IMG/VR virus record: IMGVR_UViG_3300030333_000409 | Span: 1 to 20,027 of that record | Source of the DNA: a virus | Length of the DNA: 20,027 bases | Direction: 5' to 3' (one strand) | In this document: piece by piece, positions 1-6,648 of the stretch | Position numbering within the stretch: position 1 is the first letter of the stretch | How the letters are laid out: every line of letters starts with the position of its first letter | Notes under the pieces: model-generated | What the model saw: only the letters and a program-made list of their open reading frames with translations | Told to the model about the DNA's origin: nothing | The model's database searches: none | Program-made: the position numbers and the translations under genes

Positions 1-1768
1 CAGCGTCAGGAGCAGCACTTATAATAGGTACTGTTTTTTTGACCATCTGACCATAAGTAGGTGAGTTTATATCCAGATCTTTTACAAGAGTTTCTATGTC
101 GACAACTTTACCCTCAACTTTACCCGCTTTGTTATAAGCTCTTATCTGATCTGGTGTAGTTTGAGATAATTCAAGTAAGTGTTCCATAGCGTCTTTGCTT
201 TGCTTCGCTCTACCAAATATCACTTTAAATATTTCATCTGTGTACATTAAACCACGCTCTACATCTGGTCCTGGTCCAAAGATATTAGAGTTAACTTGTT
301 TCATATTAGCCGCAACCCCACCTTCAAATGTAGGCATTGTATGTGCAAAAAATTCATTAGCTGCAGATAACTTAGCTAATGCTGTATTAAACACAGTCTC
401 ATCTATAGCGTTGTCAATATTTTTTAAATTTAAAATATCGTACTCTAATCTTGCAGCTAGATTACCAATAGCTTGTGCTTGTTCTTTAGGAATTGTGCCC
501 TTAAATTCTGATTTAAAATTTGTAACAAAATCGTTAAACATTTGCCTCATTGTAACGGCTTGTTCTAAAGTAATGTTTTCATCCAACTTACTCATGGTTT
601 CATAAAATCTACCAAAAGCTTTTTTTGTCCCGTCACCTGGAAATTCAAATGTGCCATAACCTTTCATTCCTGGTATAGCTTCTTTAAATTGTGCTGCTGT
701 ATCTTTTGCTACATCTATGAAACCTGAGATATTGATTACTTTTTTACCTTTCAATCTTTTTGCATATTCTTCAAAGTTTTCATACATGTACTGTTGTGCG
801 TTTCTTACTGCATCGTAGTTTTTACTCATTATTTGTGAGAAGTCTGCACCTAACATAGTCATAGTTTGCATCGGTGCCATACCATTAGCCATAGATTTCA
901 AATATTGTCTTGATCCTTCATCAACGGCTTGAGCTTGTTTCTTAAAAGCTGTGCCAATCCATGGGAATACACCGATAACTTTACTATACCCTTTCCAAAA
1001 AGGCATATTAGATGCTTGAATTATACCCATGGGCATACCGTATGTTTCTGAAATCTGTGCAATCTTTTCTAAATTTTCTTTCTCAGGTCTAATTCCAAAA
1101 ATATTTTTTCCTATGAAAGCTTTACTAGCATTGAATATAGGTGCCATGGTCATAGCGCCACCAGTAAACATAATATTCATAGAGGTGTCATATAACGCTT
1201 GACTCATTTGAGTAGCTAAATCTTCCTCAGGTAAATCTAACAAACTTCTAATTATGTTATTTCCTAGCCTATATACTTTCGATCCGATATCAGACCCTGC
1301 AGCTTCTGCAACTAAAAGTTCACCTGGTGATAATATCGCAAAAGGGTTTCTAGTGGCAGCTATTTTAGCTGCTTGCGCAGCACCGATACCCAGAAAACCT
1401 CCTGACATCGAAAATGAGGGTTCTGATATTATGCCATCCATCGGCAAAAATGTATTACCATAATATTGTAATGGGTTTTTAATAAGCTCTGCTCTCTCAG
1501 CTACGTCAGCAGCTCTTTCATACAATTCACCAAATGCTGCTTGTCCCTCTGGTAAATTAGCAAGTGGTGACTTTATTTCTCCTGCTTCGATTTTATTTAA
1601 TAAATCTCTTGTTTGTTCTAATGTTGTGTCTTGGTCAATACCATACGCTTCTTTTATTTTAGAAATATCCTCTTCAGTAGGCTGACTTGGATTTTGCAAA
1701 TAAAAACTTTTTTGGTTTTCAGTGCCTTCCATTAAGGTAATATAATTTTGTGCTTTTAAAGGTGCCAT
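1..1768 (-). CDS. Large probable internal virion/structural protein (partial, runs off left edge)
   Basis: An uninterrupted reading frame starts at the ATG at 1768 and is still open at the left edge, giving 589 visible residues and no C-terminus. Its start overlaps the stop of the preceding gene by one base (TAATG). The protein begins MAPLKAQNYITLMEGTENQ and has an acidic, helical N-terminal part. A Gly/Ala- and hydrophobic-rich stretch follows at about residues 115-160 (FLGIGAAQAAKIA, NPFAILSPGELLVAEAAGS), then further mostly helical sequence including MPFWKGYSKVIGVFPWIGTA. No enzymatic motif was recognised in the visible part. Size, helical character and place at the end of a run of structural genes suggest a large internal virion protein ejected with the DNA, as in podoviruses. 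That role is inference; another large structural protein is possible. Confidence 0.72.
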   Translation of the reverse strand, partial: MAPLKAQNYITLMEGTENQKSFYLQNPSQPTEEDISKIKEAYGIDQDTTLEQTRDLLNKIEAGEIKSPLANLPEGQAAFGELYERAADVAERAELIKNPLQYYGNTFLPMDGIISEPSFSMSGGFLGIGAAQAAKIAATRNPFAILSPGELLVAEAAGSDIGSKVYRLGNNIIRSLLDLPEEDLATQMSQALYDTSMNIMFTGGAMTMAPIFNASKAFIGKNIFGIRPEKENLEKIAQISETYGMPMGIIQASNMPFWKGYSKVIGVFPWIGTAFKKQAQAVDEGSRQYLKSMANGMAPMQTMTMLGADFSQIMSKNYDAVRNAQQYMYENFEEYAKRLKGKKVINISGFIDVAKDTAAQFKEAIPGMKGYGTFEFPGDGTKKAFGRFYETMSKLDENITLEQAVTMRQMFNDFVTNFKSEFKGTIPKEQAQAIGNLAARLEYDILNLKNIDNAIDETVFNTALAKLSAANEFFAHTMPTFEGGVAANMKQVNSNIFGPGPDVERGLMYTDEIFKVIFGRAKQSKDAMEHLLELSQTTPDQIRAYNKAGKVEGKVVDIETLVKDLDINSPTYGQMVKKTVPIISAAPDA

Positions 1769-3618
1769 TAAAATGTACTAAATAAGTCCTCCACTTTTAA
1801 AGATTGTGATCCCTCAGGTGCAGCAGTTATTGATTGCGTAACAGCTTCGTCTATTGTCGTAGGTAATGTGCCTTTTGGTTGTGTGGCTGTCACAGCCCCA
1901 CTAGCACTTGGTTGCATAAAATACTGTCTATATGGCTCGATTGGTAGATTTAATCTCTCTAACATAGGAATAATAACTTCATTTACTTCAGGTGTTGTGC
2001 CGAGAACCTCAGGTGTAGATCTGATGATAGCTTTTTGTGCATCTGATAATTTCAATGCGACCTGCTCTAATTTTGCAATAGCTTGTTGTGGTGATTGTAA
2101 ACCATAAATAGATACAGCTTCAGATGCTCTTTGTATATCGTCCACGTTTAATCGACCCGTGGATTTTAAGGCTCTTGCTAAACCATAAATAATAAATATT
2201 TCTTTCACTTTGTTTTGAGCGTATGTTGGATCATATCCTTGACCCTCCCACCAACTCGTTTGAACAATGTCATTTAATGAAGCCTGCACAACCTTTGTTG
2301 TATTTTTAAAAGGTATTCCAGTAGGCACATCTTTCAGTATAATGTCATCTTTAATTGTAGTATCTACTGTACCGCCTGTAGGTAATGCACCAGGGTTACC
2401 TTGATCATAAGAAAATAACATTTGTCCTTCATCAACAAGACCTGTTCCGTAAGCTCCTCCTATACCTGCATCATTACCTAATAAATTAAGTATAGCTTCT
2501 GTTGTTGCTCCAACTTCTTGAAACGCTTTTTTAATAGAACCAGATACACCAACTTTAGATGGATCTTGTCTTGCAACATCCAAAATACTAATTACGTCAT
2601 TGTATTGATTCTGTAATGTGAATAAGTTCGATGAGCCTTCTCTCACCTTTGACTCTGACAATTGTAAATTTTTAAAATTAGCAGTGTCTTCCGCAGCGCC
2701 AGTTTTGCTTGGAAAGAATAAATTAAACCTACCTTGTTCGTCACCTGGTATCTTCACATCAAAAATTTGATCACCCGTGTCAGGATCTACTCTACCTAAT
2801 CTGTACTGAATACCAATGTCAGTAAGAATCGGCATTGCAGCTATGGGTCCTACTGTTTTACCGTCTGGGCCAACATAAGCCACTTGAATTGGTTGTTGAG
2901 GATTTTTTAAAAAGTGTAAACTAGCTTTTAGTTTTTCTTCTTCCATATCTAAATTTGTTTGTGCTATTTTCTTTATTATGTCTGATGTAAAACCAAGATA
3001 CCTTTCTGCGTTTGCATTATCGTAGCCCATTTTTTTTAAATAAAAATCTGCTTCTACAGCTTTAATATTTTCATTAGCCTCTGCTGCTTGCTTTGCGGCT
3101 AACTCACCAACCATTAATCTTCTTGCTAGTTTATTTTGTTTAATAATATCTTCTCTTTCCATTCTTTTACCGACTGTTTGTAAATAAATATCAAGAGCTC
3201 CCGCTGCACCTCTAAAGGGAGTCCTTGCATTAAAAGCATCCACTAAAAATCTTGTAAACTTTCGCCCAGCAGGTGTTTCTTCAATCGGCCCTATTGACTC
3301 TTCAATAGTTTTTTTAAAGTCTTCAGGACTATATCTTTTACCTAAGCCGAGCATCTCTGCATAGTTTGCCATGTTTAAATTAGCTGCATCTATTACAGGT
3401 AGCATCTGTCCTGCATATTGATTTGCGTAATAATTAAAAAGATTAGTGTCTTGTTCTATTCTTGCTGCTTGATCTAAAGATACTTGATCTAAAGCAGCTT
3501 TTTCTTGCTCATACTCGATAGGTTTATCCTGAGGAACAATAGGTGTATATGGTTCATAAGTTATTGAACCGCCCTCTGGTTGAAAACCTTTTAGTACGTC
3601 AAATCCTGACTCACTCAT
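1768..3618 (-). CDS. Probable internal virion/structural protein, 616 aa
   Basis: ATG at 3618, stop TAA at 1768-1770 fused to the next start as TAATG, which suggests translational coupling. The 616-residue protein starts MSESGFDVLKGFQPEGGS. It continues with a Glu/Gln/Ala-rich, probably helical region (about residues 30-230, with segments such as EKAALDQVSLDQAARIEQ). A more mixed middle follows (about 245-310, including a glycine/aspartate-rich VAYVGPDGKTVGP), then a long C-terminal part. No catalytic motif or signal peptide is visible. It lies between two other probable internal virion proteins and has the length expected of an ejection-type protein of a short-tailed phage. I do not recognise a named family, so the functional assignment rests on context. 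Confidence 0.78.
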   Translation of the reverse strand: MSESGFDVLKGFQPEGGSITYEPYTPIVPQDKPIEYEQEKAALDQVSLDQAARIEQDTNLFNYYANQYAGQMLPVIDAANLNMANYAEMLGLGKRYSPEDFKKTIEESIGPIEETPAGRKFTRFLVDAFNARTPFRGAAGALDIYLQTVGKRMEREDIIKQNKLARRLMVGELAAKQAAEANENIKAVEADFYLKKMGYDNANAERYLGFTSDIIKKIAQTNLDMEEEKLKASLHFLKNPQQPIQVAYVGPDGKTVGPIAAMPILTDIGIQYRLGRVDPDTGDQIFDVKIPGDEQGRFNLFFPSKTGAAEDTANFKNLQLSESKVREGSSNLFTLQNQYNDVISILDVARQDPSKVGVSGSIKKAFQEVGATTEAILNLLGNDAGIGGAYGTGLVDEGQMLFSYDQGNPGALPTGGTVDTTIKDDIILKDVPTGIPFKNTTKVVQASLNDIVQTSWWEGQGYDPTYAQNKVKEIFIIYGLARALKSTGRLNVDDIQRASEAVSIYGLQSPQQAIAKLEQVALKLSDAQKAIIRSTPEVLGTTPEVNEVIIPMLERLNLPIEPYRQYFMQPSASGAVTATQPKGTLPTTIDEAVTQSITAAPEGSQSLKVEDLFSTF

Positions 3619-3621
3619 GGA

Positions 3622-4503
3622 TTACGCCGTTCCGGTACCTGGAAATAATGAACCAATACCTGTAAATAATGGATTATATAATTGTGCAGTTTGGCTTTCA
3701 GCGTATGTAGGAAAACCACCTAATATACCTGACTGTCTTGCTAACGCATCAAAAGGTTGCATGTATTGCCTTGATAAATTTGCAAACTCTGCAGCTCTTT
3801 CAGCTTGACCAACACCTCTTTCTGTTGCACCAATTCTAGCCAAGGTGCTAACATCTCTTTCTAAAACTCCTGATGCGATAGGGTCAAATGAACCGAATAC
3901 TTGTCCTATGCCTGTTTGCGTTCTACCTATGTTAGCTAAGTTTTGTGCAGCCAACTGTCCTCGTCTTTGTTGATTTTCAAAAGCTTGTTGTGCTGCTCTC
4001 TGCGCTTGTTGAAAACCACTTGATAATAAACCAGCTATGCCCTGACCTAGTTGTCTTTGAAAACCTGTTGCAGCTTCAGCGTCTAACACACCTTGTCTAC
4101 TGCCACCAAAAGCACCAGCACCCACAGCCTTCGCATCTCTACCAGCTTGTTGAATATTAAACTGACGTTGCATTTCTTTAGCGTATTCATCTATAACCTG
4201 CTGCTGAAAGGGGTTCATAAATGCTTCAGTCATCTGAGGATCAAAAGCTTCTGTAGATCCCGCAGCTTTTGTAGCTGCGTCAGCCGCTGTCAATGACGCT
4301 GTGCCTAATGCACCGACACCCATATTCATAAAGTCTGGTCTATTAGCTACCCCTGTTCTAGCTAAATTTAATGCATCTGTCTCAGCACCCGAGAGAGGCT
4401 CAACAGTTTCTTTAGGTAGTGGTGGTAAATCAGTAATTAGGTCTTGTCCTGATTTCATCAGGTTAGCGTAATATTGATTTCTTAATTCTTCTAAAGTTGC
4501 CAT
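3622..4503 (-). CDS. Probable virion (DNA-ejection-type) protein with GAFGGSRQG motif
   Basis: This 293-residue protein starts at the ATG at 4503, which overlaps the preceding stop by one base (TAATG). Its centre (about residues 95-195) is strongly helical and Gln/Ala-rich: NPFQQQVIDEYAKEMQRQFN, then GAGAFGGSRQGVLDAEAA, then FQQAQRAAQQAFENQQRRGQ. The combination of 'NPfqqQV', a long Gln-rich helix and 'GAFGGSRQGV' is one I recognise from hypothetical virion-associated proteins of many short-tailed phages. The C-terminal third carries LSRQYMQPFDALARQSGILGG and ends in a Gly/Phe-rich tail. It is neither an enzyme nor a membrane protein by inspection. Neighbours on both sides are likely internal or tail virion proteins, so a role in the ejected core or a tail accessory is likely but unproven. 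Confidence 0.78.
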   Translation of the reverse strand: MATLEELRNQYYANLMKSGQDLITDLPPLPKETVEPLSGAETDALNLARTGVANRPDFMNMGVGALGTASLTAADAATKAAGSTEAFDPQMTEAFMNPFQQQVIDEYAKEMQRQFNIQQAGRDAKAVGAGAFGGSRQGVLDAEAATGFQRQLGQGIAGLLSSGFQQAQRAAQQAFENQQRRGQLAAQNLANIGRTQTGIGQVFGSFDPIASGVLERDVSTLARIGATERGVGQAERAAEFANLSRQYMQPFDALARQSGILGGFPTYAESQTAQLYNPLFTGIGSLFPGTGTA

Positions 4504-5345
4504 TATACCATCGCCATCCTCTCTTGGCCCTCTTCAAATGTTTCTGCGTCTTTATCAAAAGCAGTCTGTAGTGCATAAAGATTTTCTGGTCCTATTTTAT
4601 CTGTGGCCTCTTTCGTAATTATAAACTCACCATTTGAAATATCTGTAGGCACTTTAGCCTCGCTACTTACAAATCTTATTGAGTCACTCTTACCGGTCCC
4701 TGGTCCGGTGACCAAGCCACTAGGTTCGCCCGTATTTCTATTTATGCCTATGCTAGTCAACTTCTCTCCACCAGTTGCATAACCTGCTATGCCGCCTGAT
4801 GCGTTTTGAAATTTACTTTTCTCTAACTCTTCTTTATAGCTTCTTCTTGCATCTTCTATTCCAGATATACCAGTTGGATCTACGTCTATCATTCTAGGAT
4901 CATCCTGTCCTTGTACAAAAGCAGTGGCTAGTAAACCAAGCTCTGCTGCTTTAACTGGATTCTTAACAATAAAATCTAAAATTTTTCCTGGAGCACCAGT
5001 AATTAAATCTGAGATGCCACCACCAAACCCTCCTGGTACGCTCATCAAATCTTCAACACTTTTAGCATCGGACATAGACATACCTATTTTACCAGTGGGT
5101 GTTTTAAAAGTATCCATCACACCCTCAGAAAATGTTTTACCTGGACCAGCTGTAGCTCCACCTAGCAAGGCGGTTATTCCAATATTTCTTGCTATGTTTT
5201 CTGGTTTGTCTCCAGCGATCAAAGCTCCAATACCTTGCGCTAATGCGGGATTAAATCCAAAACCAGGGGCTAATAAACCTATTCCAATCTGTCCTACTGG
5301 ACTTTTTAAAAGTTTTTTAGCGCTTTTGAATATATTTTTTAACAT
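4503..5345 (-). CDS. Virion-associated protein with C-terminal GTGKSDSI/SNGEF motif
   Basis: A 280-residue protein starting at the ATG at 5345 (TAATG overlap with the upstream stop). The N-terminus is basic (MLKNIFKSAKKLLKSPVGQI). A Gly/Ala-rich hydrophobic region follows at about 18-66, which could be amphipathic or membrane-interacting. Glycine-rich turns (PGGFGGG, about 104-110) and SGGIAGYATGG (about 173-183) lie in the middle. Near the C-terminus are PGTGKSDSI (205-213) and ISNGEFIIT (226-234). The pair 'GTGkSDSI...lSdGEfvmt' recurs at the C-terminus of many phage tape-measure-like and internal virion proteins; that is family knowledge. The hydrophobic Gly/Ala-rich half fits a protein that contacts or crosses the host envelope during DNA entry, which is inference. 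Confidence 0.78.
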   Translation of the reverse strand: MLKNIFKSAKKLLKSPVGQIGIGLLAPGFGFNPALAQGIGALIAGDKPENIARNIGITALLGGATAGPGKTFSEGVMDTFKTPTGKIGMSMSDAKSVEDLMSVPGGFGGGISDLITGAPGKILDFIVKNPVKAAELGLLATAFVQGQDDPRMIDVDPTGISGIEDARRSYKEELEKSKFQNASGGIAGYATGGEKLTSIGINRNTGEPSGLVTGPGTGKSDSIRFVSSEAKVPTDISNGEFIITKEATDKIGPENLYALQTAFDKDAETFEEGQERMAMV

Positions 5346-5596
5346 TACTCATCCCCTGTTGCTGCTCCACTAAATAAATTTGGTGCGATAACGTGAACAT
5401 CTCTACGTATATCGTCTTCTGTCGTCTCAGTTGCAGGGTTGGCGATGTCAGCTTCCACTTCTTCGTGAGAGCTATATTCATGTCCTGTTTTAGTATTTGT
5501 AACTGTAGTTTCTACTTTAGCACTATAAACGGGTATTTGTTTACCGCCTATGATGTCATAACGTAGAAGCTTTGGTTCATCTACAATTTTTGCCAT
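5345..5596 (-). CDS. Small acidic hypothetical protein, 83 aa
   Basis: ATG at 5596, stop TAA overlapping the next start (TAATG). The product starts MAKIVDEPKLLRYDIIGGKQ and is acidic in its second half (SSHEEVEADIAN, TETTEDDIRRD). The first half alternates hydrophobic and polar residues (IPVYSAKVETTVTNTK) and is probably beta-rich. There is no clear Shine-Dalgarno sequence in front of the ATG: the preceding bases are A/T-rich (AAACTATACT). No family recognised. Coupling to the four virion genes downstream suggests a small structural or assembly protein. Confidence 0.7.
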   Translation of the reverse strand: MAKIVDEPKLLRYDIIGGKQIPVYSAKVETTVTNTKTGHEYSSHEEVEADIANPATETTEDDIRRDVHVIAPNLFSGAATGDE

Positions 5597-5637
5597 AGTA
5601 TAGTTTTATATATGAAAAACTAAGAAATCAATAGGTA
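5597..5637 (-). promoter_or_regulatory. A/T-rich gap with 7-bp inverted repeat; possible weak promoter
   Basis: This is one of the two longest gaps in the window, between the 2OG oxygenase stop and the start at 5596. It holds an inverted repeat, TAGTTTT at 5601-5607 and AAAACTA at 5616-5622, with an 8-base loop. On the minus strand there is a TTGATT box and, right before the ATG, TATACT. They could form a weak bacterial-type promoter, but the spacing is not ideal. A TATAAA string also lies within it. The stem is purely A/T-rich at its loop side and lacks the GC stem of an intrinsic terminator. Confidence 0.22.
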
Positions 5638-6129
5638 TTAACCACAAATAAAATCAGTATTAAAGGCTATAACTGTCTTTTTACATCCTTTTTCTATAGG
5701 TGGAGAGCAATGAGGTAGAAATGCTGGAAAGCTAATGATATCTCCCTCTTCACAAATTTCTTCAAAATTTCTAAATTGTGTTGAATAACCTGCAGGGCAT
5801 TCTAAAAAGTAAACATTAGCATAATTAGTCTGTGGATGAGTATGCCAACTATGTTTGCCATTTTCACCATAAGTTTGAAACCAAAAGTTATCTATTTTAG
5901 CCTCCTGAACTTTGAACTCATCTACCATTTTATGTATGTGTGGGGTAACTGTTTCTATAAATAATTTTGCATATTCCCTGTGCATTTCTCGTGGCAGATT
6001 CCAGTCAGTGTGTATGATATTTTGGCCCTCGCTTCGCATGGGATTGTTAGGGATTTTATTTATTTGTTCTAAAAGTTTATCTTTTATCTCTGAGTGAGAT
6101 TTTACCTTTGTTTTAAAAATATAATTCAC
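5638..6129 (-). CDS. 2OG-Fe(II) oxygenase-like protein (PF13759-type)
   Basis: A 163-residue protein with a GTG start at 6129 that overlaps the preceding TAG stop (TAGTG). The double-stranded beta-helix core is visible: HSWHTHPQTNYANVYFLE (about 93-110) aligns by eye with the 'HxH...SGVYYL' iron site of the TIGR02466/PF13759 group, using H96 and H98. GDIISFPAFLPH (129-140) gives the second metal His, H140. KKTVIAFN (150-157) is the last strand, where relatives usually have an Arg for 2-oxoglutarate; here it is Lys. The likely activity is Fe(II)- and 2-oxoglutarate-dependent hydroxylation of an unknown substrate. It stands apart from the other oxygenases, between a small beta-rich protein and the internal virion genes. 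Loss of activity cannot be excluded because of the Lys substitution. Confidence 0.75.
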   Translation of the reverse strand: MNYIFKTKVKSHSEIKDKLLEQINKIPNNPMRSEGQNIIHTDWNLPREMHREYAKLFIETVTPHIHKMVDEFKVQEAKIDNFWFQTYGENGKHSWHTHPQTNYANVYFLECPAGYSTQFRNFEEICEEGDIISFPAFLPHCSPPIEKGCKKTVIAFNTDFICG

Positions 6130-6485
6130 TACAATTGTTGTTTTACTTCTAAAACAGATATTTCAACCATGGCTCTAGAGGCTGCATTAGCTTGTAATTT
6201 AAGTTTATCGCCTTCTTGATAAACCATACTAGAATTAATTGTATTAGTATTTGAGGCTGAGACATCTATTTGAAATATTTGAAAATCGTTACTACCATCA
6301 TGGTGATCTAAATTTACTGTTACGGCTGCAGATCCATCATAATTATGTGTGTTAATTGTTTTTACAATAAAAGTTGAAACAGGAACTGGAGGAGAGGCAG
6401 CAACATTAGCCGTAGGAACAGTAAACACAGTTGTAAGATCTGTGGTTGTTAAATTAGCTATAAATCTTTTAAAAACATCAGCCAT
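6129..6485 (-). CDS. Small beta-rich probable virion protein, 118 aa
   Basis: ATG at 6485; the stop TAG is fused to the next start (TAGTG), and the start lies within the end of the preceding small gene (8-base overlap). The protein starts MADVFKRFIANLTTTDLTTV and consists of alternating beta-prone segments such as VFTVPTANVAASPPVPVS, STFIVKTINTHNYDGSAAVT and SSMVYQEGDKLKLQANA. The pattern, a hydrophobic strand, a turn and then 'EGDkLklqa' near the end, looks like a compact beta-sandwich as in virion decoration or tail accessory proteins. No catalytic residues are apparent. Its place next to the propeller-like tail protein supports a structural role, but I cannot name the family. Confidence 0.72.
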   Translation of the reverse strand: MADVFKRFIANLTTTDLTTVFTVPTANVAASPPVPVSTFIVKTINTHNYDGSAAVTVNLDHHDGSNDFQIFQIDVSASNTNTINSSMVYQEGDKLKLQANAASRAMVEISVLEVKQQL

Positions 6486-6648
6486 TTAAAAACCAAGTCC
6501 TTCTTGTAGCTTCTTCTTGTGTATCTAGTGTGTATTGAGTATTAAGTTGCTGTATCATCTCTTCTAGTTGTCTAATAAGTTCAGCGGATTGTTGTGGATC
6601 ATACTCCGGTCTGGGATCTGGAAATCTCTGTAATACTAATTTTGCCAT
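6478..6648 (-). CDS. 56-residue conserved-looking small protein
   Basis: A short frame begins with ATG at 6648, overlapping the preceding stop by one base (TAATG), and ends with TGA at 6478-6480, inside the start region of the next gene. It fills what would otherwise be a 160-base hole in a tightly packed operon. It starts MAKLVLQRFPDPRPEYDPQQ, has an amphipathic helix with LIRQLEEMIQQLNTQYTL (about residues 24-41), and ends RRTWFLNG. Small proteins with this arrangement (basic start, a helix containing 'QLN', terminal 'WFL') are familiar to me next to the propeller-like tail gene of marine podophages. Function unknown; a small tail or connector component is plausible. Confidence 0.72.
   Translation of the reverse strand: MAKLVLQRFPDPRPEYDPQQSAELIRQLEEMIQQLNTQYTLDTQEEATRRTWFLNG

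Noticed and set aside
195-605. 136-residue frame on the plus strand
   Set aside because: Lies antisense within the left-edge virion gene, whose frame is intact; no ribosome binding site, and composition is typical of a shadow frame.
4924-5373. 149-residue Pro/Ile-rich frame on the plus strand
   Set aside because: Fully antisense to the 280-residue virion protein with a clear family signature; the Pro content mirrors Gly codons on the other strand.
5601-5622. Inverted repeat considered as an intrinsic terminator
   Set aside because: The 7-bp stem is A/T-rich with a single G-C pair and no T-run after it in the direction of transcription; genes on both sides read as one operon.
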